Of a DNA stretch of 64,000 nt, positions 35,167 through 43,574 are shown one piece after another; positions within the stretch are counted from its first letter, which is position 1, and each line of letters opens with the position of its first letter. The stretch is from contig NC_017094.1 of assembly GCF_000284315.1 (NCBI RefSeq), positions 2,387,486 through 2,451,485 on the forward strand. Reading direction: 5' to 3'. A model generated the notes under the pieces. It had not been told where the DNA came from and did no database searches. It saw only the letters and a list, made by a program, of their open reading frames with translations. The position numbers and the translations under genes were made by a program. The stretch is from Leptospirillum ferrooxidans C2-3. GTDB taxonomy: Bacteria > Nitrospirota > Leptospirillia > Leptospirillales > Leptospirillaceae.

Positions 35167-36078
35167 TTGACCTTTCTTCATAAAAAACGCCCATCTTTGA
35201 CAGGGATCACCCTGAAAAACGTTCTCGTTGCCACTCTTGTCGCGGGAATCGCCATCAGCGCCGGATGCAACAGGGCTCCTCAAAAGGGTGTCGTCGCAAC
35301 CGTGGGAAATGCATCGATTACATCGGCCCAGCTTTCCGCAAAGCTTTTTTCACTGGGCGTTCAGCCTCCCGTCAACCCGAATACGGTCTCCGATGTCCTG
35401 AACCATATGGTCGACCAAAAGCTCTTGACGCAGGAAGCCAAGGATGAAGGTCTTGCATCTGACCCCACGATCAAGTCCGAGATCGCCAGAGCTGAAGACC
35501 GGATCCTGAAAAAAGCCCTTCTGAAAAAGGAAGTCGAAGACAAGCTCACCGTCACAGATGCCGACATTTCAGACTACTATCAGAAACATGAAAAGGAAAT
35601 TCGCCAGCCAGGCTATGTTGAAGCCAGACAGGTCGTCTTTCCGACTCAAAAAGATGCCGATCACTTCAAGAACAGCCTCGACCGAAAAGGAGGCTTTAAA
35701 AAAGCCATCAAAACCTTCAAGGGCGGTCCTCTTGGCCGAATTTTCGAAGGCACCCTTCCCCCCAAGTTCATGCCTTTCTTCTTTGGCGTGAAGGAGGGAG
35801 CCGTTACCGGGCCGATTGTTCTCAAAGATGGCGTCCACTATTTCCGGATCGACCACTTTGTCGCCGGACACCAATTGTCTCTGGCCGAATCCAAGGAAGG
35901 GATCAGAAGACTTCTCAAACGTGAAAAGCGCACCGATCTGACCCAGGCGTTGACAAACAAGCTCAGGGCCAAGACGAAGATCAATATCAACCAGCCGGAA
36001 CTTGCCGCGCTTGTCGCCCAGAGCCAGAACCTTCCGGGTAACACGGCGACTCCCGGACAAGCACCAAAGGGCCATTGA
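35167..36078 (+). CDS. SurA/PpiC-like lipoprotein foldase
   Basis: A 303-residue lipoprotein (lipobox ISAGC). N-terminal SurA-type chaperone helices with VGNASITSAQLSAKL and LNHMVDQKLLTQEAKDEGL are followed by a divergent parvulin-like domain (about 155-260: EARQVVFPTQKDADHF and FFFGVKEGAVTGPI). Catalytic residues of parvulin are not clearly kept, so it may act as a chaperone only. A TTG start at 35167 has AAAGGAG upstream. The 3' end overlaps the next start. Confidence 0.8.
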   Translation: MTFLHKKRPSLTGITLKNVLVATLVAGIAISAGCNRAPQKGVVATVGNASITSAQLSAKLFSLGVQPPVNPNTVSDVLNHMVDQKLLTQEAKDEGLASDPTIKSEIARAEDRILKKALLKKEVEDKLTVTDADISDYYQKHEKEIRQPGYVEARQVVFPTQKDADHFKNSLDRKGGFKKAIKTFKGGPLGRIFEGTLPPKFMPFFFGVKEGAVTGPIVLKDGVHYFRIDHFVAGHQLSLAESKEGIRRLLKREKRTDLTQALTNKLRAKTKININQPELAALVAQSQNLPGNTATPGQAPKGH

Positions 36079-36956
36079 TCACCCGAATACGGCTATCCGG
36101 GATTCTGGCAGGATTTCTGATCCTGACCTCCTGCCATTTCAAGGGGCCCACGGACGAAATCGTGGGCTCCATCGGAAAAGAAATTGTCACTGTTTCAGAT
36201 CTTCAGCATGAGGCTGCATTTATCGGCATTTCAGACCTGACCAAAGGGGATCCTGCCCTATGGTCAGAATCTGTTCGTAAAACGGTTCTCGGGGAAACCA
36301 TCCGGGACCAGCTCTTTCTCGATTTCATCCGGGACCGGCGTATTTCCTTGCCTCCCGACGATCTTGAACAGCTCCCCGAAGACAAGACCATGCGTGAACT
36401 CGAAAAAAAAAGGCTCCTGATCCGGGAGGCCATAAAGCGCATCGCTCCCCGACAGATCATCTCCGATCAGGAAATCAGGCTTTATTATCACAATCATATC
36501 AATAGCTTCTCTTTCCCTGAGCAAGCTCTTGTCCGTCATATCGTCACATCCGACCGCAATGAGGGGATCGCAATTCAAAAGGCACTCGACGCTGGAGCAT
36601 CCTTCTCCGCTCTCGCCAAGGCAAAATCCCTGGGAATGGAGGCATCGGCCGGTGGCCTGATGGCCCCTTATGGCAAGGGAGAGATGCCTCAGCCTTTTGA
36701 CAAGGTCTTTGATCTCTCACCGGGAGAAGTGACGGATCTCCTTCCATCCACCTATGGGTACCATCTTTTCAAACTGGTCAGACTGATTCCCGAAAACGTC
36801 AAGCCCCTGTCCCAAGTCAGGGAAAAGATCCGGGCCATCCTTATCGCCAGGAATCGCCGCCGGCTCCTTCAATTCTGGCTCTCCGAGCAGGAGCTCCAGA
36901 AACCCTGGAAACCCACACGTCACTACAGGAAGATTTTTCCAGTCGATCTGGAATAG
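36075..36956 (+). CDS. parvulin-type peptidyl-prolyl isomerase lipoprotein
   Basis: A 293-residue protein with a lipobox-like LTSC near residue 20, a SurA-type N-terminal region (VGSIGKEIVTVSDLQHEAAF), and a parvulin domain (about 165-260: ALVRHIVTSDRNEGIAIQKAL, FSALAKAKSLG, GGLMAPYGKGEMPQPFDKVFDL, YGYHLFKLV). A paralogue of its neighbours. It begins with TTG overlapping the previous stop (TTGA). Likely helps fold outer-membrane proteins in the periplasm. Confidence 0.85.
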   Translation: MITRIRLSGILAGFLILTSCHFKGPTDEIVGSIGKEIVTVSDLQHEAAFIGISDLTKGDPALWSESVRKTVLGETIRDQLFLDFIRDRRISLPPDDLEQLPEDKTMRELEKKRLLIREAIKRIAPRQIISDQEIRLYYHNHINSFSFPEQALVRHIVTSDRNEGIAIQKALDAGASFSALAKAKSLGMEASAGGLMAPYGKGEMPQPFDKVFDLSPGEVTDLLPSTYGYHLFKLVRLIPENVKPLSQVREKIRAILIARNRRRLLQFWLSEQELQKPWKPTRHYRKIFPVDLE

Positions 36957-37029
36957 AATGACAGGAGACCCCCATTCCACAGACGGGTCATCTTTTAAAC
37001 GACCCTTAACAGCATAAAGGCCACTTTTC

Positions 37030-38079
37030 ATGACTCTCCACCTCTCCAGGACAACAAAAGTCCTTTTTGGCAAGACATACTTTCTTTCCGGAATACTGGC
37101 ATCAGCTCTCTTCATTTTCTGCCAGACACCCGCCCAGGCCGACGAAAAGCCGATTCTTCTCGATTCGGTTCTTGCCGTGGTCAACCATCACGTCATCACA
37201 AAAAGCCAGATCGACCGCTCTCTTGCCCCGACATTCAAAAAGCTTCATGCACAATACCGGGGCTCGGCCTACAGGGAACTAGTGACATCCCTTGAGTACA
37301 AGCTCATGATGAAAAAAATCAATGAGCAGCTTGAAATGGAAGAGGCTGACAGGACCGGGCTGACATTAAGCGACGAAGAGCTCGACCGGACCATCGATTC
37401 GATCATGCAAAAAAACAACTTCACCGCCCGATGGCAGCTGAAACAGGCGCTTTCCGAGCAGGGAATGAACTATCATCAATACCGGGAACAGCTCAGGAAA
37501 CAGATGACCATCCTGAAACTCATCAATACGGAAGTTCGCTCAACGGTGGTGATCAGCCAGGATGAGGTCCGCCAATACTACCTCGACCATCGGGAACAAT
37601 TTCGCCTTCCCCCCCATGTCACCCTTGCCGACATTTTTCTCAAGCTTCCCCCCGATGCGACACCCGCCCAGATCGCTGCGGTCCGGGAAAAGGGAAACCA
37701 TATTCTCCGGCAAATCTCAAGGAAAGATGATTTTGCCATTCTCGCGGGCTCGGAATCGGAAGGACCAAATTCTGACAACGGGGGAAATCTCGGAGACCTG
37801 ACCAAAGATCAGCTCCTTCCGGAGCTCATTGGACCGGCATTCTCAGTTCCGGTTGGTGGAACAAGCGGCCTGATCCAGACGGACAGGGGTTTTTACATCA
37901 TCAAGGTCCTCAAGCGGGAAAGCCACCCTTACAAGAGGTTCCGTGACCTGAAAGCCCGCATCCAGGATGACCTTTCGAAGAAAACAACCCGAAAGAGACT
38001 TCTGACATGGCTTGAACAGCTGAGGGGAAAATCCTATGTCGTCATCTACATGACTCCTCCTCCGGACGAAAAAACCTAG
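37030..38079 (+). CDS. surA: periplasmic chaperone SurA
   Basis: A 349-residue exported protein (signal peptide about 1-37, ending AQA). The SurA N-terminal domain starts with LDSVLAVVNHHVITKSQIDRS, and a single parvulin domain follows (HVTLADIFLKLPPDA, FAILAGSESEGPNSDNGGNLGDL, GFYIIKVLKRE). It escorts unfolded outer-membrane proteins across the periplasm. E. coli SurA has two parvulin domains; one is common elsewhere. The stop codon shares CTAG with the engB stop on the other strand. Confidence 0.9.
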   Translation: MTLHLSRTTKVLFGKTYFLSGILASALFIFCQTPAQADEKPILLDSVLAVVNHHVITKSQIDRSLAPTFKKLHAQYRGSAYRELVTSLEYKLMMKKINEQLEMEEADRTGLTLSDEELDRTIDSIMQKNNFTARWQLKQALSEQGMNYHQYREQLRKQMTILKLINTEVRSTVVISQDEVRQYYLDHREQFRLPPHVTLADIFLKLPPDATPAQIAAVREKGNHILRQISRKDDFAILAGSESEGPNSDNGGNLGDLTKDQLLPELIGPAFSVPVGGTSGLIQTDRGFYIIKVLKRESHPYKRFRDLKARIQDDLSKKTTRKRLLTWLEQLRGKSYVVIYMTPPPDEKT

Positions 38080-38711
38080 GAAGGGCTTCCGTAGAGCGAC
38101 TCTGAAACCTTGGCGGAAAGAAGATCCATCCCGTCTCCATTCTTGGAAGAGACCAGAATGGGGGTCAGATCGACACCGGGATTTCTGGAAAGAACCGCCA
38201 TCCAGTCCATCTTGATTCTGGACTGCTCCTGACGGTTCAGCTTGTCCGATTTTGTAATGACAACCGATACCGGAAGCCCCATGGACAAAAACCATGAAAG
38301 GGCCTGGAGATCGGACTCCAGGATATCCCTTCTGGAGTCGACCAGAAGAAGCATACGGCTGATATTGCCGAGGCGCCTCAATAGCCTTCCGGCAATAGCC
38401 CGGGAGTCGGTTGCCTCATCCCGGCCCCGTTGCATGTATCCATATCCGGGAAGGTCAAGAAAATACCCCCCCGTTCCAATTTCATAAAGGTTTGCCAGAG
38501 TCGTCTTTCCCGGCATGCGACCTGTCCGGGCCAGATGGTGGCTCCTTGCAAGACGGTTCAAAAGGGATGATTTTCCCACATTCGACCGACCTGCCATGGC
38601 TATGATTCCCCCTTCAAGGGGAGGAATCTCCATGGATGGCCCCACCGACAGGAGAAAAATGGCTGGAAAATCCCGATATTTCACTGATGGCTTTGTTTGT
38701 GCTGGATTCAT
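38076..38711 (-). CDS. engB: ribosome-biogenesis GTPase EngB/YsxC
   Basis: A 211-residue GTPase needed for large ribosomal subunit assembly. G1 GRSNVGKSSL, G3 DLPGYGY and G4 TKSDK are present; the switch I stretch reads GRMPGKTTLANLYEI. The ATG at 38711 is preferred because AGAGGAT precedes it and the N-terminal extension before G1 matches the family length. Its first ~53 bases are antisense to the start of anmK. Confidence 0.93.
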   Translation of the reverse strand: MNPAQTKPSVKYRDFPAIFLLSVGPSMEIPPLEGGIIAMAGRSNVGKSSLLNRLARSHHLARTGRMPGKTTLANLYEIGTGGYFLDLPGYGYMQRGRDEATDSRAIAGRLLRRLGNISRMLLLVDSRRDILESDLQALSWFLSMGLPVSVVITKSDKLNRQEQSRIKMDWMAVLSRNPGVDLTPILVSSKNGDGMDLLSAKVSESLYGSPS

Positions 38712-39945
38712 GTGCGGATCCTCTCTCGATGGTTTGGATGGAGCGCTGATCCGGGTCCGGAAAAGATCTGTCTCGCTTCTGGCTTTTGCCCATCACCCTT
38801 TTGACAATAGTTTTTCTGATACGATCCGGAATGGTCTGGCGGGAAATGCTCCCGGGAAAACGATTTCCGGATTTTGGGGCATGACGGAAAATCTCGTTTC
38901 CCTTGTGGAATTGGATCTTTTCAAAAAACTGCTGGCATCGGCCTCGATCTCGGAAAAAGAGGTCGACCTGATCGGAAGCCACGGAATCACTTCCTCCCAT
39001 CATCCTTCGGCCGGACTATCCCTTTCGGGCATCCCCATCCCGGGTCACACGGTACAACTGACCAATCCCCATTTGCTGACGGAGGCTTTCGGCATTCCCG
39101 TAGTCTCGGACTTTCGCCGTACCGATGTCGCCTCTGGAGGGGAAGGCGCCCCCCTCGCACCAATCTTTCACAGAGCGGTGTTGACCCATAAAACGATCAA
39201 CAGGGCCTTTCTGAACCTCGGGGGAATCGCCAATATCACCAGCCTGCCTTCCCGGCGCGGCTCCGGAAATCCCATTATCGCCTTTGACACCGGTCCCGGG
39301 AACATGTTGATCGACGCGGGAGCCCGATGGATCTCCAAAGGAAAAAGAGGATTCGATCCAAACGGCGAAATGGCAGGCAATGGGCAAGCAGTGGAATCTC
39401 TTGTCGAAAAAGTCTGCCAGGACCCATGGCTCCACCGGGCGCCACCAAAGTCCACCGGGCGAGAATCCTGGGGAGAAGATCGTTTCCGGGAAATTCTCGG
39501 ACAAATGCCCCTCCGATTCTCTCCGGAGGACCTGATGGCGACACTGACCGAAATCACCGCGTTGTCTGTCGCGAAGTCCCTGGACTGGATAACGCCCTGT
39601 CCCGAAGAGATTATCGTGGGCGGGGGCGGAGCAAGGAACCTGACGCTCATGAACCGGCTCAGGATCCGATGCAACAAGGAGGTCTCCCCGTCCGAGACCC
39701 TTGGCATACCGGCCCAGGCCGTGGAATCGATGGCCTTTGCTTATCTGGCCCTTCTCAGCATGACACAAAGACCCGGAACATTGCCCGAACTTACGGGTGG
39801 AAAAGCCGGCAGGGTTTTGGGAACCGTTACCTTTCCCTCCTCCCGCTCCCTTGCCTCAATTCTTCCAGGAATGATTCGCGGTGGCGATATCCATCTTCCG
39901 TTCCCAGATCGAGCCAGGGCTCGGATGTTACCTGGGCCCGGATAA
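38659..39945 (+). CDS. anmK: anhydro-N-acetylmuramic acid kinase
   Basis: A 428-residue kinase that opens and phosphorylates 1,6-anhydroMurNAc from turned-over peptidoglycan to give MurNAc 6-phosphate. Seen: AGFMCGSSLDGLDGALI (usual form GMSGTSxDG), IGSHGITSSHH, VVSDFRRTDVASGGEGAPLAPIFH, AFLNLGGIANIT, AFDTGPGNMLIDA and VGGGGARNLTLMNRL. The ATG at 38659 has AGGAG upstream. The C-terminus runs ~40 residues past the expected family end and overlaps murU antisense by 119 bases. The next two genes suggest that the product is recycled to UDP-MurNAc. Confidence 0.92.
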   Translation: MAGKSRYFTDGFVCAGFMCGSSLDGLDGALIRVRKRSVSLLAFAHHPFDNSFSDTIRNGLAGNAPGKTISGFWGMTENLVSLVELDLFKKLLASASISEKEVDLIGSHGITSSHHPSAGLSLSGIPIPGHTVQLTNPHLLTEAFGIPVVSDFRRTDVASGGEGAPLAPIFHRAVLTHKTINRAFLNLGGIANITSLPSRRGSGNPIIAFDTGPGNMLIDAGARWISKGKRGFDPNGEMAGNGQAVESLVEKVCQDPWLHRAPPKSTGRESWGEDRFREILGQMPLRFSPEDLMATLTEITALSVAKSLDWITPCPEEIIVGGGGARNLTLMNRLRIRCNKEVSPSETLGIPAQAVESMAFAYLALLSMTQRPGTLPELTGGKAGRVLGTVTFPSSRSLASILPGMIRGGDIHLPFPDRARARMLPGPG

Positions 39946-40579
39946 AACCACCTTTTCCGAGATATTCCCGATAAAGCTCCACGATAGAAAAAGGTGGAGC
40001 GAGATTTTCTCCAAGACCTGAAAACACATCAGGATTGATCAGATGAATCCCCGTAAAAAAATGGGGAACATCCCCCGCCACCGAATCGAATGGAGGGAAT
40101 GCAACACCCTCATTTTGAGTCGTGGCAATCCTTCCGGATTCGGATTCCGGCCCGGATGGAGACAGAACCAGAGAAATCCTTTCACCGGATGTCCGGTGAG
40201 CCAAGATCCCCTTGCCCAGATCGTACCCTGTCAGGATATCGCATGTGGCAACCACAAGGATATCCGATTCCTGAAAAAATGGTTTTGCATGAAGAATCCC
40301 TCCTCCTGTCCCCATGACAATATCCTCATAAGACCAGAGAATCTCGATACCTGATGGAAGAGCCCGGCTGATCCCCTCCCGGATTGTCCCGGCATCATGG
40401 TGAAGGTTGACGATGATCCGGGATATCCCGGCATCCCTCATTTGACGGATGACCCGGATTCCCATGGGAACCCCGTCGACTGGAACAAGAGGCTTCGGGA
40501 TGTTCGGGAAAATCCCCCTGAGACGGGATCCCGCTCCCGCCATCAGGACAAATCCTGTGACATCAGAACCTTTCTCCAC
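39827..40579 (-). CDS. murU: MurU-like nucleotidyltransferase
   Basis: A 250-residue sugar-1-phosphate nucleotidyltransferase: VLMAGAGSRLRGIFPNIPKPLVPVDGVPM, VNLHHDAGTIREGI, SYEDIVMGTGGGILHA, TCDILTGYD and EPWLDLGTEDGY. The nearest family by architecture and context is MurU, which makes UDP-MurNAc from MurNAc 1-phosphate; a glucose- or mannose-1-phosphate transferase is the alternative. The start is a GTG at 40579, 2 bases after the amgK stop; the open frame extends further but lies within amgK. Confidence 0.78.
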   Translation of the reverse strand: MEKGSDVTGFVLMAGAGSRLRGIFPNIPKPLVPVDGVPMGIRVIRQMRDAGISRIIVNLHHDAGTIREGISRALPSGIEILWSYEDIVMGTGGGILHAKPFFQESDILVVATCDILTGYDLGKGILAHRTSGERISLVLSPSGPESESGRIATTQNEGVAFPPFDSVAGDVPHFFTGIHLINPDVFSGLGENLAPPFSIVELYREYLGKGGFIRAQVTSEPWLDLGTEDGYRHRESFLEELRQGSGRRER

Positions 40580-40581
40580 CC

Positions 40582-41667
40582 TTACTTTTCCGGGTTTCTG
40601 AGAAAAGGAAGAAAGGATTGCACAAGAGGTGCAACGGATGGCTCCCAGAGAGCCAGTCGCTTCATATTCCGATGTGTTCCGGAAACCGCTTGCATATACC
40701 CGGGATTTCCCTTGACATCCCGAATATAGAAAAACCGGCCACAAGCCTTCAGATTTCGCTGGAGAGCCATTCTAGCGAGAAGGTTTCTGTGCTCTCCTTC
40801 GGAAAGACTCTCCGGAAGAATCCCGAGGCTGATCCCGCGATGGTAATGTCCCGAAACCAGCTCATTGAGCAAATCGTCGGGAAGAACCCTGTAAGCATCA
40901 AACACCCAGGAGGCCAGATCATACAGGGGAGAGCCCATCAGCATATCCTGAAAATCAATCAAGACAGCCCCTCGTCCAGCGATCATGATGTTTCTGGAAT
41001 GAAAGTCCCGATGGACCGGAACGAGTGGCAATCGTCCGGAAAGGACCGATGCCTCTTCCTGAAAGAGGGAGCGTATTGTTGAAAGCGCGCTTTTGTCGGA
41101 AAGGGAGACTCCATATTCGAGAAAATGCTCGAACTCCCAGAAAAGGAGCTCCTCAGAATAGACCCGTGATTTAAGCCACGAGAACTCCCCCGGAATGGTT
41201 TGTCTTCCGAAGGAGAGCAAAAGATCCAGAATCCGCCAGGACAGAAGACTCTCTTCCTCCGGATGTTCCTGAAGATAAGAGTACAGGCTCCAATCCCCCA
41301 GATCCTCTTGCAACAGAAGGGAACCGTCGTCGTTTTCTCCCAGAATTTCTGGCACCGGAAGTGATGATGCGGAAAGCAATTTTCCAATCAGGAGAAAAGG
41401 ATCTCCCGGGGGCAAATTTTCTCCCCGGCCTGTTTTTTCCTCCGATGCCTTGAAACCCTCGGGCTTTCCCTTGACCATCAGGATCGCCGACAGGGGAGCA
41501 GTCTTTGAAACCACCCTGTAATATCGTCTGTTGGAGGCGTCTCCTGTCAGCGGGATGACCTCAAGACTGTCTGGCCCATCGCCGGAAAGAACAGGGAAAG
41601 CCTTTTTCATTCGGAAATGGAGCCAATCGTTCACATCATTGGAAAGTGGTGACTGCATTGTTATCAT
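40582..41667 (-). CDS. amgK: AmgK-like anomeric sugar kinase
   Basis: A 361-residue aminoglycoside-phosphotransferase-fold kinase. Seen: LTGDASNRRYYRV at the N-terminus, LLLQEDLGDWSLYSYL, the catalytic VHRDFHSRNIM, and LIDFQDMLMGSPLYDLASWVFDAYR. These match AmgK, which phosphorylates MurNAc/GlcNAc at C1. The ATG at 41667 has AAGGA 6 bases upstream; the frame stays open 92 codons further without similarity. Together with murU (2 bases downstream) and anmK it forms most of the MurNAc salvage route; the MupP phosphatase was not seen. Confidence 0.8.
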   Translation of the reverse strand: MITMQSPLSNDVNDWLHFRMKKAFPVLSGDGPDSLEVIPLTGDASNRRYYRVVSKTAPLSAILMVKGKPEGFKASEEKTGRGENLPPGDPFLLIGKLLSASSLPVPEILGENDDGSLLLQEDLGDWSLYSYLQEHPEEESLLSWRILDLLLSFGRQTIPGEFSWLKSRVYSEELLFWEFEHFLEYGVSLSDKSALSTIRSLFQEEASVLSGRLPLVPVHRDFHSRNIMIAGRGAVLIDFQDMLMGSPLYDLASWVFDAYRVLPDDLLNELVSGHYHRGISLGILPESLSEGEHRNLLARMALQRNLKACGRFFYIRDVKGNPGYMQAVSGTHRNMKRLALWEPSVAPLVQSFLPFLRNPEK

Positions 41668-42662
41668 CAGGAATCCTTCTCCATTCATCCAAACAACCGG
41701 CCTTTCCAGACCGGGTTCGTCTGACAGCGCTGTGGACTCAAAAAGAACACCGCTCAAAACGCCAGCCGGGTCATTGCCCAACGGGGGATCCGTCGGCTTC
41801 TGGAAATGACATCCAGAAGAGAGAGAAATATCCGCTTGAAAGACCGGAAACGTCCACGACAGCGTCCGCTTGGGGGCGGGTCCGTGATTCCCTGCCATAG
41901 TCATCATGGTCAGCTCTATAGAATTGGCTCTAGAGCTGACCAACTAAAGTTGGCGGCTTAAGCCTTGTGATGAAAAGTCAAGAATGGGAATGCACGGGCA
42001 ACTGTTCAAGTCGTTCGGCAAACCATACCTTGATAATGGATTGCCGGGTCATACAGTCTTCCCTGCTTCCCGATCCAAACGCGCTTTTTGGCTCGCAATC
42101 TTCGCTTCGATTTGAGTAACTCCAGAACAACAGTCATACCATCACCCTCATCGAACTACGGACGGAAATCAGGCGAATCACTCTCTCTCTCTGCAGGTAA
42201 TGATGGCCGACCAGTGTTCCCGATTGGTCAGCCCTATCTCCAAATATCTGGACCCATCTTCTGTTTTTACCGGTAGTTCCAATAGACTTGGGCGAAGTTG
42301 AACATGGTATAGAAAATATACCATCATCTCATCAGTTTCAAAAAATAAAAGAGCCTACAGTCTAATACACGATTGAAAAAAACCGATCCCCCCAGGGAGA
42401 AAATGTATTCTCTGATTTCCCGGTTTTCGGTTCTGACGACAGAAACCAGCTGCGGCAAACGAAGAATCCATTCTCAAATGGATATCAAGGATGGGCACTC
42501 CGACATCATCTTGACCCGGTCCCCGACAAAAATACAATCAGGAAAAGATTTTTCATCATAATGCGCAGACATCATTGACCTCGCGAATTCCATCTGCGAA
42601 GCACGCCTCTTAAAATAAACAGGGGAAGATTTATCGGCAAGTGACCATGCTAGAATATCCTC
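41668..42662. other. long region without a supported gene
   Basis: About 1 kb between amgK and mutM. The first part (to 41943) is an open frame upstream of amgK without similarity. From 41907 to 42233 there are several inverted repeats built around GGTCAG/CTGACC, and a CT repeat (6 units, 42181-42192). On the minus strand near 42040-42150 a ~30-codon frame ends in TQIEAKIASQKARLDREAG, a helix-like tail that could be a gene remnant. 42240-42660 shows nothing clear. Confidence 0.5.
41907..41953. repeat. nested inverted repeats
   Basis: TGGTCAGCTCTA (41907-41918) and its exact complement TAGAGCTGACCA (41931-41942), 12-base loop, followed by overlapping CCAAC (41940-41944)/GTTGG (41949-41953) with a TAAA loop. 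No T-run on either strand. A third, imperfect one is at 42205-42233 (GGC-GACCA/TGGTC-GCC). Confidence 0.7.
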
Positions 42663-43538
42663 ATGCCAGAACTTCCAGAAGCCGAAACAATCCGCAAACA
42701 ACTTCTTCCCGTTCTTTTGGGATCCCGTGTGCGCTCTCTCCGGAGCGGCCCTTATCCAAAAATCTTCCTGTCCGACATACCGGATCTTTCGGGATGGCAA
42801 TTTTCCGACTTGGGCCGCATCGGGAAAGTTCTTCTTTTCTCCATGAAATCTCCTGCCGGTGAGTCCGGGACGCTCCTGACCAGACTCGGCATGTCGGGGC
42901 AATGGAACATATCCGGTAACAGGCAGGATTCCCAACTCCCCCTCCAACCCTCCCAAACAACCATTCATACCCATCTGGCCATCACTCTTGAGACCCCCGA
43001 AGGCGAGAGGCTCCTGTCTTACCGGGATCCCCGACGTTTCGGACGAGTCGAGTGGCAAACCGACATAGCTCTTTCCGGGATCCTTCAAACGACCGGCCCC
43101 GATATTCTCAAAATCCGGGCCGAACAGTTTGAACACAGTATCCGGGCTTCCCGGCGTTCGATCCGGACGATTCTCCTCGACCAGAAGATCGCGAGTGGGA
43201 TCGGGAATATCTATGTCTCGGAAATTCTTTTTGAATCCGGGATCCACCCGGACCGGAAAGGCTTCCGGATAACAGGGGCCGAGGCGCGCCGCATCCTCGA
43301 ATCTTCCGCAGTTGTCCTCCAGAAAGCCATCGATCGTGGAGGAAGCTCTATCCACAGCTTTAAGGACGCCTTCGGAGAAGAAGGGGGGAACCAGAGCCAG
43401 CTGCAGGTGTATGGACTCGATGGATCACCTTGTCCACTCTGCAAGAGTCCGATTCTCAAAAAAGAGGAGGGAGGCCGATCCAGTTATTTTTGCCTGCGTT
43501 GCCAGCCCAAAAAAAGAACATCCCCCGCCAGGTCCTGA
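42663..43538 (+). CDS. mutM: formamidopyrimidine-DNA glycosylase
   Basis: A 291-residue base-excision glycosylase/AP lyase that removes 8-oxoguanine. The N-terminal MPELPEAE carries the catalytic Pro2 and Glu3; LLTRLGMSGQW and YRDPRRFGR are conserved; DQKIASGIGNIYVSEILF is the H2TH region; the C-terminal zinc finger uses CPLC and CLRC. Full length. Relevant to oxidative stress in a metal-rich habitat (inferred). The stop codon lies inside a hairpin that probably terminates the convergent gene. Confidence 0.96.
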   Translation: MPELPEAETIRKQLLPVLLGSRVRSLRSGPYPKIFLSDIPDLSGWQFSDLGRIGKVLLFSMKSPAGESGTLLTRLGMSGQWNISGNRQDSQLPLQPSQTTIHTHLAITLETPEGERLLSYRDPRRFGRVEWQTDIALSGILQTTGPDILKIRAEQFEHSIRASRRSIRTILLDQKIASGIGNIYVSEILFESGIHPDRKGFRITGAEARRILESSAVVLQKAIDRGGSSIHSFKDAFGEEGGNQSQLQVYGLDGSPCPLCKSPILKKEEGGRSSYFCLRCQPKKRTSPARS

Positions 43539-43550
43539 CCTGACGGGGGA
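43509..43550 (-). terminator. intrinsic terminator of the minus-strand regulator
   Basis: Stem TCCCCCG/CGGGGGA plus inner CAGGTC/GACCTG (43521-43550). Read on the minus strand it is followed after 5 bases by seven T. It overlaps the last codons of mutM on the other strand. Confidence 0.7.
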
Positions 43551-43574
43551 CAAGTGATTCGAAGAAACATAGGA

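Noticed and set aside
41668-41943. N-terminal extension of amgK
   Set aside because: Open but without similarity; the ATG at 41667 has the better ribosome-binding site and family-like length.
42403-42561. 52-codon plus-strand frame before mutM
   Set aside because: AGGGAG is too close to the ATG and the peptide resembles nothing known.
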